Counted from the first letter of the stretch, positions 52,918 through 62,192 are shown. The stretch is DNA of 64,000 nucleotides from Roseobacter insulae (GCF_019375555.1 NZ_JAHXDN010000001.1:1031501-1095500), one strand, 5' to 3'. Notes: generated by a model from the sequence alone, not told the origin. A program made the numbers and translations.

Positions 52918-53648
52918 TGATGGAGTGGCTATCGGCCCCGATGGACGCAGCCCGAATGCACGAGGTGGGCTGGCATCTGAGCTGGCATGCCCGTCTCATG
53001 GTCGCCGCCTGGGGGGTGCTGGTGCCGTTGGGCATCTTCATTGCGCGCTATTTCAAAATTATGCCCGGCCAGCAATGGCCCGACAAACTGGACAGCCACT
53101 TCTGGTGGAACACGCACCGCATCTGCCAGTATTCGGCCTGTCTGCTCATGGGCGTTGGCCTCTGGCTTGTCCTGACGGCACCCGCTTTCGTATCGCTGCC
53201 GGGGCCTCACGCCCTGCTGGGTTGGACAGCGCTGTCGCTGGCCGCCGTGCAGATTGTGGGCGGCATCCTGCGCGGCACCAAGGGCGGGCCAACGGAACCT
53301 TCCGCCGACGGCTCCCTGCATGGTGACCATTTTGACATGTCGACGCGTCGGCTGGTTTTTGAATACGTCCACAAGACCATCGGCTACGCCGCCCTGTTGC
53401 TGTCGGTGCTGACCATTCTGTCTGGCTTGTGGCAGGCGAATGCGCCGAACTGGATGTGGGTTTGTTTAGCCGTCTGGTGGGCAGGGCTGGTGGTTGCATC
53501 GGCTGCATTGCAACGGCGTGGCATGGCGGTGGACACGTATCAGGCCATATGGGGCCCTGATCCGTCGCTGCCGGGGAACCAGCGCAAACCCATCGGTTTG
53601 GGGGTCGAACGCCCTTCGGTCGAAACCCTGCCGCAACCAAACGACTGA
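52917..53648 (+). CDS. cytochrome b561-like membrane protein
   Basis: A 243-residue membrane protein with five or six hydrophobic segments and four in-membrane His positions typical of b561 haem ligation: WHLSWHARLMVAAWG (about 20-34), WWNTHRICQYSACL, GPHALLGWTALSL and FEYVHKTIGYAALL. It would carry electrons across the inner membrane between a periplasmic or quinone donor and an acceptor. The ATG shares a base with the preceding permease stop (TGATG), so it is translated as the last gene of the sugar ABC operon, which is unusual. ATG 52920 is an alternative start. A role in reducing or oxidising the imported compound is only a guess. Confidence 0.8.
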   Translation: MMEWLSAPMDAARMHEVGWHLSWHARLMVAAWGVLVPLGIFIARYFKIMPGQQWPDKLDSHFWWNTHRICQYSACLLMGVGLWLVLTAPAFVSLPGPHALLGWTALSLAAVQIVGGILRGTKGGPTEPSADGSLHGDHFDMSTRRLVFEYVHKTIGYAALLLSVLTILSGLWQANAPNWMWVCLAVWWAGLVVASAALQRRGMAVDTYQAIWGPDPSLPGNQRKPIGLGVERPSVETLPQPND

Positions 53649-53660
53649 CCCGCAATAGAT

Positions 53661-53690
53661 CCGGGCCTGAGACAGCGTCTTGCGGCCCGG
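53661..53690. terminator. long stem-loop between convergent genes
   Basis: CCGGGCC (53661-53667) pairs with GGCCCGG (53684-53690) and, inside it, AGAC pairs with GTCT. The structure starts 12 bases after the b561-like stop and lies 21 bases from the convergent gamma-glutamyltransferase stop, so it is a good bidirectional terminator candidate, though without a long T tract. Confidence 0.6.
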
Positions 53691-53711
53691 CAGGTCGGCA
53701 CGCAAAAGAAG

Positions 53712-55307
53712 CTAAAATCCCACCGCCATACCATCTTTTCGGGGATCGGACCCGGCCACGTACCCTCTGCCTGGAAGGCGGTGGATCAATTGCGCCCCGC
53801 CAAAGCCAAAGGCATTGTCGGGCGCTTCCAGAGAAACCTGATGGCCCATGGCACGCAGCGCCTCCAGAACATCTCGAGGCATCGTGGTCTCGCAGGCAAC
53901 CCCCAGCCCCTCCGTCACTCGCCACCGCGGGGCGTCAACCGCCATTTGCGGGTCCTGGTCGAACAGCTGTGTTCTCAGCACCATTTGCACATGCCCCTGC
54001 GCCTGCATCGGGCCGCCCATCACACCAAAGCTCATCACCGGACCGGCAGACCCCATCAGGAAGCCGGGAATGATCGTGTGGAAAGGCCTTTTCCGCGGGC
54101 CGACCCTGTTTTGGCTCAGGGGGTTCAGGGAAAAACCGGCGCCACGGTTTTGCAGGGACACACCTGTGCCGGGCACGACAACACCCGACCCGAAGCCCGC
54201 GTAGTTCGACTGGATGAAAGAGACCATCATGCCGGAGGCATCTGCGGCAGTCAGATAGACTGTCCCGCCCTGACGGGGTGCGCCCACGCCGAAATCCGTT
54301 GCGCGTGCGGTGTCGATTTCCTTGGCCCGAGCCGCCAGATACCCATCGTCAAGCAGGTCGGCAACCGTGATGTTCCGCATATGATCAAGATCGGCAACGT
54401 AGTGTTCGGCATCGCGCAGCGCCAGTTTCATGGCCTCGATTTGCAGGTGAAACGCTTGCGGATCATCCGCCCCAAGATCGCGGATATTGGTGTGGGACAG
54501 AATGCCCAACCCCATCAATGCCGCGATCCCCTGACCGTTGGGCGGGATTTCATGCAGGGTCACGTCATCAAATCCCTTGGAGATTGTTCCGCACCAGTCT
54601 GCCTGATGTGTCGCCAGATCTTCCAGAGAAAGCGCGGCGTTGTGCTTCTGGGCGAATGCGACGATTGCTTCAGCAATCTCGCCTTCATAGAAGGCCTTAC
54701 CGCGGGTTTCTGCAATGCGCTGTAGAGTTGTTGCATGACCCGGGCTCGAAAAGTACTCGCCCGCTACCGGAGCTCGGCCCTCGGGCATGAATGTCCCGGC
54801 GAACCCCGGTTGCTTTGCCAATTGCGCGGCGCCGCGCTGCCAGAGCGCTGCAATGACCGGCGAGACGGCAAAGCCGTTTTCCGCGTAGCCGATTGCCGGC
54901 TCAAACAGGCTCTCGAATGGCAGGCGCCCGAACTTCTCTGACAGGCTCACCCAGGCTGACACGGCGCCGGGCACTGTCACGCTTTCCCATCCGTGAAACG
55001 GCATCTTCTGCAGCCCGTCGAACCGGTCGGGTGACCAGCCTGCCGGAGATCGCCCGGATGCATTCAGCCCGTGCAATTCGCCGCCGTCCCAGAGGATCGC
55101 GAAGGCGTCTGAACCGATACCGTTACCCGTGGGTTCGACAACCGTCAGGGTGATGGCGGCAGCGAGGGCGGCATCAATCGCGTTGCCGCCGCGCGAAAGC
55201 ATCGACAGGCCCGCCTGTGCAGCGAGCGGATGCGAGGTTGCCACCATGTTGTCCGCAGATACGGCGGACCGGCGAGAAGGGTAGGGGTGATGTGATCTGA
55301 GGTGCAT
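53712..55307 (-). CDS. gamma-glutamyltransferase family protein
   Basis: A 531-residue Ntn-hydrolase of the gamma-glutamyltranspeptidase family, which cleaves itself and then moves or hydrolyses gamma-glutamyl groups. The N-terminal part has MVATSHPLAAQAGLSMLSRG then GNAIDAALAAAITLTVVEP (residues ~21-60); the self-cleavage and nucleophile Thr is in QGGTVYLTAADASGMMVSF near residue 340, with IQSNYAGFGSGVVVPGTG after it. No signal peptide is present, unlike E. coli Ggt, so it is predicted to be cytoplasmic. Its substrate might be a gamma-glutamyl compound from scavenging pathways. It stands alone. Confidence 0.9.
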   Translation of the reverse strand: MHLRSHHPYPSRRSAVSADNMVATSHPLAAQAGLSMLSRGGNAIDAALAAAITLTVVEPTGNGIGSDAFAILWDGGELHGLNASGRSPAGWSPDRFDGLQKMPFHGWESVTVPGAVSAWVSLSEKFGRLPFESLFEPAIGYAENGFAVSPVIAALWQRGAAQLAKQPGFAGTFMPEGRAPVAGEYFSSPGHATTLQRIAETRGKAFYEGEIAEAIVAFAQKHNAALSLEDLATHQADWCGTISKGFDDVTLHEIPPNGQGIAALMGLGILSHTNIRDLGADDPQAFHLQIEAMKLALRDAEHYVADLDHMRNITVADLLDDGYLAARAKEIDTARATDFGVGAPRQGGTVYLTAADASGMMVSFIQSNYAGFGSGVVVPGTGVSLQNRGAGFSLNPLSQNRVGPRKRPFHTIIPGFLMGSAGPVMSFGVMGGPMQAQGHVQMVLRTQLFDQDPQMAVDAPRWRVTEGLGVACETTMPRDVLEALRAMGHQVSLEAPDNAFGFGGAQLIHRLPGRGYVAGSDPRKDGMAVGF

Positions 55308-55529
55308 GCGCCAGGCTCTCGTGTCAGATGCCGATCCGTCGGGGTCAGCGGGAACACGGCCTTACTAAAGCACTGCGCGACCCAAGGCGATGGGCAAATA
55401 AGAGCACGAATGCCGCCGGTTCGCATGTGCATCGCTTGCCACAAGAGAAAGATCGCAAAGGGGACATGCCGATCATGCCCCCTTTTTGAAATGGATCAGC
55501 CGCAGGGGTCTGCATCCAGCCGTTGCTGG

Positions 55530-56606
55530 TTACCCGACTTTATACCCCCAAAGACTTGTCTGAGTGGCACTGAAGTATCCGTCAAATCCGCGCAGATGCC
55601 CCTGCAGTTCCAGCGTGTCACCGGCGCTGAGCATCACCATGGTCTGCACGTTCAGGACGGTCTGATCAGACACATGTGGCCCGGTAATTTCGCCGACAGA
55701 TCCCGAGACGACTTCAACTCCGTTGCGCACCAGTCGGGCACCGATCCGCGCCTGATCGGACGCATTCTGTTTGAAGGTAAGGGATGCCCCGAAAACGTAG
55801 CTGCCGGGTGCCGGCGCGACGAAGTGATTATTCGCCGAATCAAAGGCATTCTGGTCGTTAAATTCCGTCAGGTTGATGGCAATTTTCGTCCATGTATCCG
55901 CTGGCAGGTAATTGTCGAAGTTGGTGACCCCCTTGAACCGGGGCAGATTTGGCTGATCAACGACCCCCGTGGCAGCATCGACAATCAAGCCGTCGTGGAA
56001 CGCCAGGCCATCCGCCGAGGTCGCAAGGCGCAGGTTGTCACTGCCGAACAGGCCAAACAGCGCGCGCGTGGCAAAATCCTGCTGGAATATGAAACCGGCA
56101 TCGTCCGCGCTGGTTTCCTTGTTCACCGTCGATATCAGGCTGCCGTCACCGCCATCGGCTTGGTAAAGCGCGGTCCAGAGCGCCGCGTTCAGCTTGGCCG
56201 AGAAGGGCGTCGCCGGCAGCGAGATCATACCCAGTCCGAAAGCTTCGATTTCCTGGAGTTCCGCACTGTCGAGGTCAATCCAGTCCGTGCCATCGTGCAC
56301 GATGAGTGTTTCGCGGTTCAGCACATAAGCGCGCCAGCCGCCCTTGGGCGCAAAGAACTGCCACAGGCCATTTTCAAACAGCGCAACGTCACCATCGTGT
56401 CCAAGCCAGGCATCGGTACCATTATCACCCACGATGTAGCGCTCGCCCTCTGTCGGAGATACCGGCGGCGTTGGCTGATCGTCCGCCAGCACGCTCAGTT
56501 GCGTCAGCACATCCAAAATGCGCAATGCCTCGTTGTGAGTGACGTGCTTCTGAGCCTGGTTTGGCTGGATGAACGGCAAAGACAGGCTGCTAGAAGTATC
56601 GGCCAT
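55530..56606 (-). CDS. DUF2793 domain protein
   Basis: A 358-residue protein. ATG 56606 follows GGGGAAA. Its N-terminal ~120 residues are the DUF2793 domain, with SLSLPFIQPNQAQKHVTHNE at about 7-26, GERYIVGDNG and GLWQFFAPKGGWRAYV. This domain occurs in tail- or surface-associated proteins of prophages and gene-transfer-agent-like regions of Rhodobacterales, but no other phage gene is near. The C-terminal part (about 200-358) is a beta-rich C1q/TNF-like fold candidate with GSYVFGASLTFKQNASDQAR and a final GYFSATQTSLWGYKV, as in secreted adhesins. Its role is unknown. Confidence 0.82.
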   Translation of the reverse strand: MADTSSSLSLPFIQPNQAQKHVTHNEALRILDVLTQLSVLADDQPTPPVSPTEGERYIVGDNGTDAWLGHDGDVALFENGLWQFFAPKGGWRAYVLNRETLIVHDGTDWIDLDSAELQEIEAFGLGMISLPATPFSAKLNAALWTALYQADGGDGSLISTVNKETSADDAGFIFQQDFATRALFGLFGSDNLRLATSADGLAFHDGLIVDAATGVVDQPNLPRFKGVTNFDNYLPADTWTKIAINLTEFNDQNAFDSANNHFVAPAPGSYVFGASLTFKQNASDQARIGARLVRNGVEVVSGSVGEITGPHVSDQTVLNVQTMVMLSAGDTLELQGHLRGFDGYFSATQTSLWGYKVG

Positions 56607-56874
56607 TGGTTTCCCCATGAGACTAGTTGTGATCGGCGCCAAGGTGCGGCATTCGTGTTTCTGGCCTGTTAACCTGTCGTGCGTAGCAGTAAGATTCTGA
56701 AAATATGTGATTTTGCTGGACAGTGCCGAATTATTGCCGCAGGCGCATGCGCGGCTTTAGCGCAGTGGGAATTAGTGTTAACCTTTTGCTCACCTGCCGG
56801 TGGCTGGACACGGCAAGAAGCCCGGAGCGATTTTGTATCCGGCGTGAAAAACCATTTTAGAAGAGTATGTGGAC

Positions 56875-57396
56875 ATGTTTTTTGTAAAACGATTTGCAAG
56901 CGCCCTGTTGTTGGCCGCATTTTTACCCGTATCCCAACCTGCCGAGGCGCAGGTGCCGCCGAATTGCGAGGTGAGCACGGCCGCCGATCCCGACAGGGAG
57001 GTGCTGGTCTGCGCCTTTGGCCTCGTGATCGAAATGGAAGCGGCCGCACAGATGGGTTTCACAGGTGCGGTGTCGGACACCGACGCGACAGTGATCGAGC
57101 TGAACGACGGTGCCGCGCTATTCGACGTCGAACCGGGGCAGGCCCGACCGCAAATCAGAACACCGCATGCCATCGCTGCCGTGCGCGGCACCATTTACAT
57201 CGTTGATGTAAGCGCGTCCCAGACGTCCGTGTTCGTCGTGCAGGGCGAGGTCGCGGTCTCCACCCTCGACGACAGCTCAGGACCGGTGACGCTTGTCGCA
57301 GGAGAGGGGGTTGATGTGGTCCCGGGTACGCCGCTTAAGGTGGTAAGCTGGGGCAAAGAGCGTGTGTCGGCATTGTTGGCGCGCTTTGGGAGATGA
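56875..57396 (+). CDS. secreted FecR-domain protein
   Basis: A 173-residue exported protein with a signal peptide MFFVKRFASALLLAAFLPVS ending near QPAEA, and a C-terminal FecR-type domain (RTPHAIAAVRGTIYIVDVSA and VVQGEVAVSTL). GTG 56869 is an alternative start. FecR domains sense periplasmic ligands or bind partners. The gene overlaps a CHASE2-cyclase by 4 bases (ATGA), so the two probably form one signalling unit in which the FecR-domain protein feeds the periplasmic CHASE2 domain; this is inference. Confidence 0.82.
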   Translation: MFFVKRFASALLLAAFLPVSQPAEAQVPPNCEVSTAADPDREVLVCAFGLVIEMEAAAQMGFTGAVSDTDATVIELNDGAALFDVEPGQARPQIRTPHAIAAVRGTIYIVDVSASQTSVFVVQGEVAVSTLDDSSGPVTLVAGEGVDVVPGTPLKVVSWGKERVSALLARFGR

Positions 57397-59225
57397 GACG
57401 CGGTAGGCCGACGTCCGTCTGGACGAGTGTCCTCGCCCTGGCACTGACCACGATCTGGCTTTACGTCGTGTGCCTGCCGCATGTTTCGGGAACGCATAGC
57501 AGCCTTGACCGGCTGGAATCCGCGTTGCTCGACATGCGGTTCACCACCTTTGGCCCGGTCGCGCCGGTTGATGACGTGGTTATCGTCGCCATTGATGATG
57601 TCACGCTGAACGCGACTCAGGCGACAGTTGCCGAGAGTCGGTTGCTCTTGGCAAAAGTCCTTGAAAGCATCAGCGCAGCGGATCCGAAAGTTGTCGGGCT
57701 GGACGTCATTCTTGCCGACGCCGGTGCGCCGGAAACGCATAACAAGCTTGCCGCGGCACTCGCCGGCCTGCCCGCCGTGATTGCCGTGGCAGGAAGCTTC
57801 TCTCAACCCTTGTTGCCTGCGGAAATCGCGGCGCCGGATTCGGTGTTGCGACCGCAGAGCGTATTTGCAAATGCGGCGGAAACGGGCCTCGTCAATGTGT
57901 CGACCGACGTCAGCGGTACACCGCGCCACATGCCCGTTGTCTTTCTGACCGCGGAAGGTGTCGAGGCATCGCTGCCCTTGCGGGTCGCAGCCATCTTTAC
58001 CGGGGAGGAACCGACTATCGCGCCAGACCGGCTGGAACTGGGCGGCATCGTCGTTCCCTTGGATCTGGGCCTTCAGATGCCGCTGCGGCTGGATGGACCT
58101 GAAGGCACGTTACCGACGCTGTCGGCGCTGGATGTGCTCGCAGGCACTCAGAATGAGCGTTTGCAGGGCAAGGCGGTGATCGTGGGATATACGGCGACCG
58201 CCTTTGGTGACCGCTTCCCCAGTGCGTTCGGAGAAGACACACCCGGTGTCGAAATCATTGCGACAGCCGTGTCTCAACTGCTTGGCGGGCATAGCCTGCG
58301 GCGGGATATGACCATTCGCTGGGGCGATGTCGGCGCGTCACTGGCGCTTGCCTTCGCCAGCGTGATCCTGATCCTCGCCCTGCCATTATCATATGGCGTG
58401 CCCTTGGCCGTGGGGTTTCTGGGCGCCTACATGGGGTTTGTCTGGTTCGCATTTTCCCGTGGCATCTGGCTCAGCGCGGCTGTGCCCCTGGCCGGGGTTG
58501 CGCTGCCGATGGCGCTGGCGTCTGTCACCCGCTACTTCGGCGAGAAACGCCGCGCAAACCACGGCGCGCGCGCGCTTGCTGCACTCAAGCGCTTTCAATC
58601 ACCCGTGCTGGCCGAAATCATCGCAGAGAACCCGGCCTTCCTGAGAGAGCCGACCCCCAAGACACTGTCAGTCCTTTTCGTCGATCTTAGTGGCTTTACC
58701 TTGCTGTCAGAAAAACTTGGACCCGCGAAAACGCAGGATTTCCTCAAGCGCTTTCATCAGGTGATCGATGATCAGGTCGAAGGTCGGGAGGGTATCATCC
58801 TGAACTACATGGGCGATGGTGCGCTGGCGGTTTTTGGCATGACCAGCGCCGCCGAAGACAGCGCGGACAATGCCCTGCGAGCAGCCTTTGAACTGGTATC
58901 CGATGTGCAGCGTCTGGGGCAGATTGCCTTTGGTTTTCCGTCGCTGGGATGTCGCGTCGGTGTTCATCGCGGCGAGGTGGTGCTGTCCAGGCTGGGCGGC
59001 GAACGCCACCAACAGGTATCGGTGGCCGGCGATACGGTCAATCTGGCCAGCCGTTTGATGGAGATCGCCAAGGCTGAAGGCGCGGCCATTGCCGCCACGG
59101 ACGATTTGGTTCAGGCCCTCAGGGACAGTCCGCTATATCAGGCCGGGGAGGTCAAACCGGTTGAAGTGCGCGGGCGTCAGGAGCGGGCCCTAGTACATCT
59201 TTGGTATGCGCCCTTTGCGGGTTAG
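57393..59225 (+). CDS. CHASE2 domain adenylate/guanylate cyclase
   Basis: A 610-residue membrane receptor. A first membrane segment (SVLALALTTIWLYVVCL, about 11-27) is followed by the periplasmic CHASE2 domain (to about 290), then three membrane helices around 308-378 and a cytoplasmic class III cyclase domain from about 425. The cyclase core has LSVLFVDLSGFTLLSEKLG with one metal Asp, and ILNYMGDGALAVFG with the second, plus VAGDTVNLASRLMEIAK near the C terminus, so cAMP or cGMP synthesis is expected. It overlaps the FecR gene upstream and, tail to tail, the IclR gene on the other strand by 4 bases. Confidence 0.93.
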   Translation: MRRGRPTSVWTSVLALALTTIWLYVVCLPHVSGTHSSLDRLESALLDMRFTTFGPVAPVDDVVIVAIDDVTLNATQATVAESRLLLAKVLESISAADPKVVGLDVILADAGAPETHNKLAAALAGLPAVIAVAGSFSQPLLPAEIAAPDSVLRPQSVFANAAETGLVNVSTDVSGTPRHMPVVFLTAEGVEASLPLRVAAIFTGEEPTIAPDRLELGGIVVPLDLGLQMPLRLDGPEGTLPTLSALDVLAGTQNERLQGKAVIVGYTATAFGDRFPSAFGEDTPGVEIIATAVSQLLGGHSLRRDMTIRWGDVGASLALAFASVILILALPLSYGVPLAVGFLGAYMGFVWFAFSRGIWLSAAVPLAGVALPMALASVTRYFGEKRRANHGARALAALKRFQSPVLAEIIAENPAFLREPTPKTLSVLFVDLSGFTLLSEKLGPAKTQDFLKRFHQVIDDQVEGREGIILNYMGDGALAVFGMTSAAEDSADNALRAAFELVSDVQRLGQIAFGFPSLGCRVGVHRGEVVLSRLGGERHQQVSVAGDTVNLASRLMEIAKAEGAAIAATDDLVQALRDSPLYQAGEVKPVEVRGRQERALVHLWYAPFAG

Positions 59226-60001
59226 CTGTTGATCAGTTCGGTCAGCTCTTGTGCTGCCGCTTTCAAGGCTTCCGCGTTTTTGATCAGGCCTGCGAGATTG
59301 TGGCGCTGTAGCGGGGCATGCACGGACAGCGTTGAAACCACCCGCTTGCGATCATCCAGCACCGGCACGGCAATGGCGGCCATGCCTTCCATAAACTCCT
59401 GATCATCGGTGGAGTATCCGCGCTTACGCGTCGCTTCGATTTCCGCCTTGAGCTTGTCTTTGTTGGTGATTGTCCCGGGTGCCCGCTTTTCCAGAGTGGC
59501 CGTGGCGAGAAACCGATCCAGATAGGCCGGGCGCAGCGATGACAGGTACATCTTGCCACTCGCGGTGCAGTAGAACGGAACCTGCGTGCCGACGGGCAGT
59601 TGAATTCGCAAGGGCCAGTGCGTTTCAACGCGGTCCAGATACGTCATGCCGTCGCGATCCGGAATCGCGATGTTGCAGGTTTCGCCGACCTTTTCGGCAA
59701 CGCTGCGCAGGATCGCAAGCCGCACGGTGCGAATGCGCTGTGACGAGATCGTATTGACAGACAACTGCCGCAGCCGGGGGCCTGGTCCGTAGGACTTCCC
59801 GTCGATATCGCGTTGCAGGAACCCGGATGCCTCGGCCGTGTTAAACAGCCGATGCAACGTTGGTTTTGGCAGGTTCAGAGTGTCCTTCAGTGCCGATGGC
59901 GTGACCGGCACACCCGCTTTTGCCACTTCTTCCAGCAGGACCAGCAACCGTAGATTGGTTGGGATCTGGCCCTGCGGGTTATTTGCAAAATCGTCGGGCA
60001 T
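59222..60001 (-). CDS. IclR family transcriptional regulator
   Basis: A 259-residue IclR regulator. ATG 60001 starts 14 bases after the stop of the TRAP large permease gene; an upstream extension to 60070 would run into that gene. The winged helix is TPSALKDTLNLPKPTLHRLF (about 33-52) and the effector domain carries FYCTASGKMYLSSLRP, TLEKRAPGTITNKDKL and the C-terminal GMAAIAVPVLDD. It is translated behind the third TRAP system and probably controls it, and possibly the divergent GMC oxidoreductase. The effector is unknown. Confidence 0.9.
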   Translation of the reverse strand: MPDDFANNPQGQIPTNLRLLVLLEEVAKAGVPVTPSALKDTLNLPKPTLHRLFNTAEASGFLQRDIDGKSYGPGPRLRQLSVNTISSQRIRTVRLAILRSVAEKVGETCNIAIPDRDGMTYLDRVETHWPLRIQLPVGTQVPFYCTASGKMYLSSLRPAYLDRFLATATLEKRAPGTITNKDKLKAEIEATRKRGYSTDDQEFMEGMAAIAVPVLDDRKRVVSTLSVHAPLQRHNLAGLIKNAEALKAAAQELTELINS

Positions 60002-60015
60002 GATCAGACATTCTA

Positions 60016-61371
60016 TCAGTTGGGTAGCAGCATCAGCGCCAGATTTGGCACCATCGCCACCAATATCCAAACCGCGAGAAGCGAGAACAGATACATTGTA
60101 GAATATCTGAGCAGGCGGAAATAGGGAACGCCTGTCACGCCCGACGCCACGTAAAGGTTCAGACCATATGGCGGAGTGATGAAGCCGATGGAGGCACCCA
60201 CCAGGAAGACCACCGCGAAGTGAATGGGATCAACACCAACCGAGGCGGCAATCGGCGCCAGGATCGGCGCCATGATGATTGTCACGGGAAGGCTTTCGAG
60301 GATCATTCCGGCCACGAAGACCATCGCCATTGCGGTGAAGAGCACCGGATAATATCCGCCCATGCTGGTCACGAACCCGCCAATGGTTTCCTGTGCGCCC
60401 AACAGCGACAGGATCTGCTGCATCACCACGGAGACCGCGATCAGCGGCGCAAGAATGCCGGTGATCTGGGCAGAGCGCACAACGATGGAGGGGATTTCCG
60501 GGAAGGTAAACCCTTCGACCACAAACATCGACGACACGGATTTCTGGTCTACGGGAATGCTGGAGTCGCTGCCCATCAGCTTGTTCAGCGGGTAACAGAT
60601 GAGGCCAACAATGATCCCGAAGCCCACCGTGACGCCCGCCGCTTCAGTGGGAGAGAACTTGCCGGTGTAAATGCCCCAGAGGACAAGGCCGATGGCGAAG
60701 AAGCCAAGCCACGCGCCAATCGCCGTCTTAATGATTCGCGAAATGCTGATGTTCGTGAGGATCCCCCATTTGTTGGCCGTACAGACGACAAAGCAAACCA
60801 GCATCATCGCGACAACCATCAGGACACCCGGTATGATGCCGGCCAGGAACAGCTGACCCACTTCGAGGTTCATCAGGAAGCCGTACACGATGAAGATGAT
60901 CGAAGGTGGAATGATGATCCCCACGGTGCCGCCCGCAGCTGCCGTTGCCGCGGAAAAGCGTTCGTCATACCCGCCTTTCACCATTTCGGGGTGCAGCATC
61001 GACCCGATCGTGGCCGTCGTCGCGGAGTTTGACCCGGAGATCGCGGCAAAGAGGCCGCAAGCGCCGATGGATGCCATCGCAAGACCCCCGCGCAACCAGC
61101 CCAGACAGGCATAGGCGTAGTCCGACAGCCTTTTGGCGATCCCCGACTTGTTGATCAGGTCACCGGTAAGGATAAAGAGCGGCATCGCAAGTAGCGCAAA
61201 GCCATCCTTGAAGACGTTCAGCATCTCCGACCCGGTGTTATCCAGCGTCAGGTCAAGAACGAAACTGCAGCCCACGACCCAGTAGAAGATGATGAGCAAA
61301 ACCGGCGTGCCAAGCATGAAGAGAAAGGTCACCCCGAGAGAAATAAGTGTAATCCATGTTCCGTCAGACAT
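60016..61371 (-). CDS. TRAP transporter large permease DctM
   Basis: The large subunit of the third TRAP importer, 451 residues. It starts with TWITLISLGVTFLFMLGTPV and has the family blocks SIGACGLFAAISGSNSATTA at about 100-119, GTVGIIIPPSIIFIVYGFLM and, near the C terminus, SIGFITPPYGLNLYVASG. The ATG shares a base with the stop of the small subunit. It is followed by the IclR gene. Confidence 0.95.
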   Translation of the reverse strand: MSDGTWITLISLGVTFLFMLGTPVLLIIFYWVVGCSFVLDLTLDNTGSEMLNVFKDGFALLAMPLFILTGDLINKSGIAKRLSDYAYACLGWLRGGLAMASIGACGLFAAISGSNSATTATIGSMLHPEMVKGGYDERFSAATAAAGGTVGIIIPPSIIFIVYGFLMNLEVGQLFLAGIIPGVLMVVAMMLVCFVVCTANKWGILTNISISRIIKTAIGAWLGFFAIGLVLWGIYTGKFSPTEAAGVTVGFGIIVGLICYPLNKLMGSDSSIPVDQKSVSSMFVVEGFTFPEIPSIVVRSAQITGILAPLIAVSVVMQQILSLLGAQETIGGFVTSMGGYYPVLFTAMAMVFVAGMILESLPVTIIMAPILAPIAASVGVDPIHFAVVFLVGASIGFITPPYGLNLYVASGVTGVPYFRLLRYSTMYLFSLLAVWILVAMVPNLALMLLPN

Positions 61372-62042
61372 CAGACATCTCCCCCGATTACGGCCTGTTC
61401 AATCAACGGCTCTCCGTTGCGGTACTTCGTGAGATCCTCGAACGTGTTTTCGAGAACCCGCCCGGCCATCATCACAAAGCAGATTGGCATGGTCACGATG
61501 AACCACCAGCGCATGACATTGTCCGTTCCCAGCACGATGGCGAAGTTGTCATAGGTGTTGACCGTCACGCGGGCGGTTGTAGTGACCACGATGATGCAGA
61601 AGATAAACCACAGAACATTGTCGAGCATCAGGCAGGCGATCTGCCCGTTGGGGCTCATTTTGCTGCGGAACTCGTTGAAGCTGAGATGCGTGCGCAACTT
61701 GACGTTATACGAACACCCGTACCACGCCATGATCATGAACAGCAGAGGCGGGATTGTCGTCGACCAGGGCACTTGAGCCGAAAACACGAAGCGCTGGATC
61801 ACCCCGACGAAGATGATCAAGGCAATAACGATATACGTGTAAACGATGATTGTGCGTTCGAGGTGCCGGTCGATCCAGGGCACTTTCTTGTAGATGAAGA
61901 GTACCAGAAAAGCACCGATCACGGTCAGTGGGCCAAAAACAAACCACGCGGCCGGTGACCGATACGCCTGTACGACTTTGAAATCAATATCGCCACTCAA
62001 CGTCGCACCGACGATGGTGCCCATATCCGCCAAGATTGACAT
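61371..62042 (-). CDS. TRAP transporter small permease DctQ
   Basis: The small subunit of the third TRAP importer, 223 residues, longer than the other two in this window (177 and 192). Four hydrophobic segments are seen, among them WFVFGPLTVIGAFLVLFIYK, TYIVIALIIFVGVIQRFVF, and a loop with YNVKLRTHLSFNEFRSKMSP. ATG 62042 is preceded by GGGAGGG. It is 203 bases downstream of the binding-protein gene, which a terminator separates from it. Confidence 0.87.
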   Translation of the reverse strand: MSILADMGTIVGATLSGDIDFKVVQAYRSPAAWFVFGPLTVIGAFLVLFIYKKVPWIDRHLERTIIVYTYIVIALIIFVGVIQRFVFSAQVPWSTTIPPLLFMIMAWYGCSYNVKLRTHLSFNEFRSKMSPNGQIACLMLDNVLWFIFCIIVVTTTARVTVNTYDNFAIVLGTDNVMRWWFIVTMPICFVMMAGRVLENTFEDLTKYRNGEPLIEQAVIGGDV

Positions 62043-62192
62043 CTGGCGCCCTCCCTATGTTGTTCTCGTCCGATGCTGCCCGAAGAGCCTCATCGGATCA
62101 AAGCACTTTCAGCACGGCCAGAGCTTTTTCGCGCGGGTTGTTCCTTTTGGGCAAACCCCGGGACAGCACCCCCCGTAAATCTGAAAGTTATG

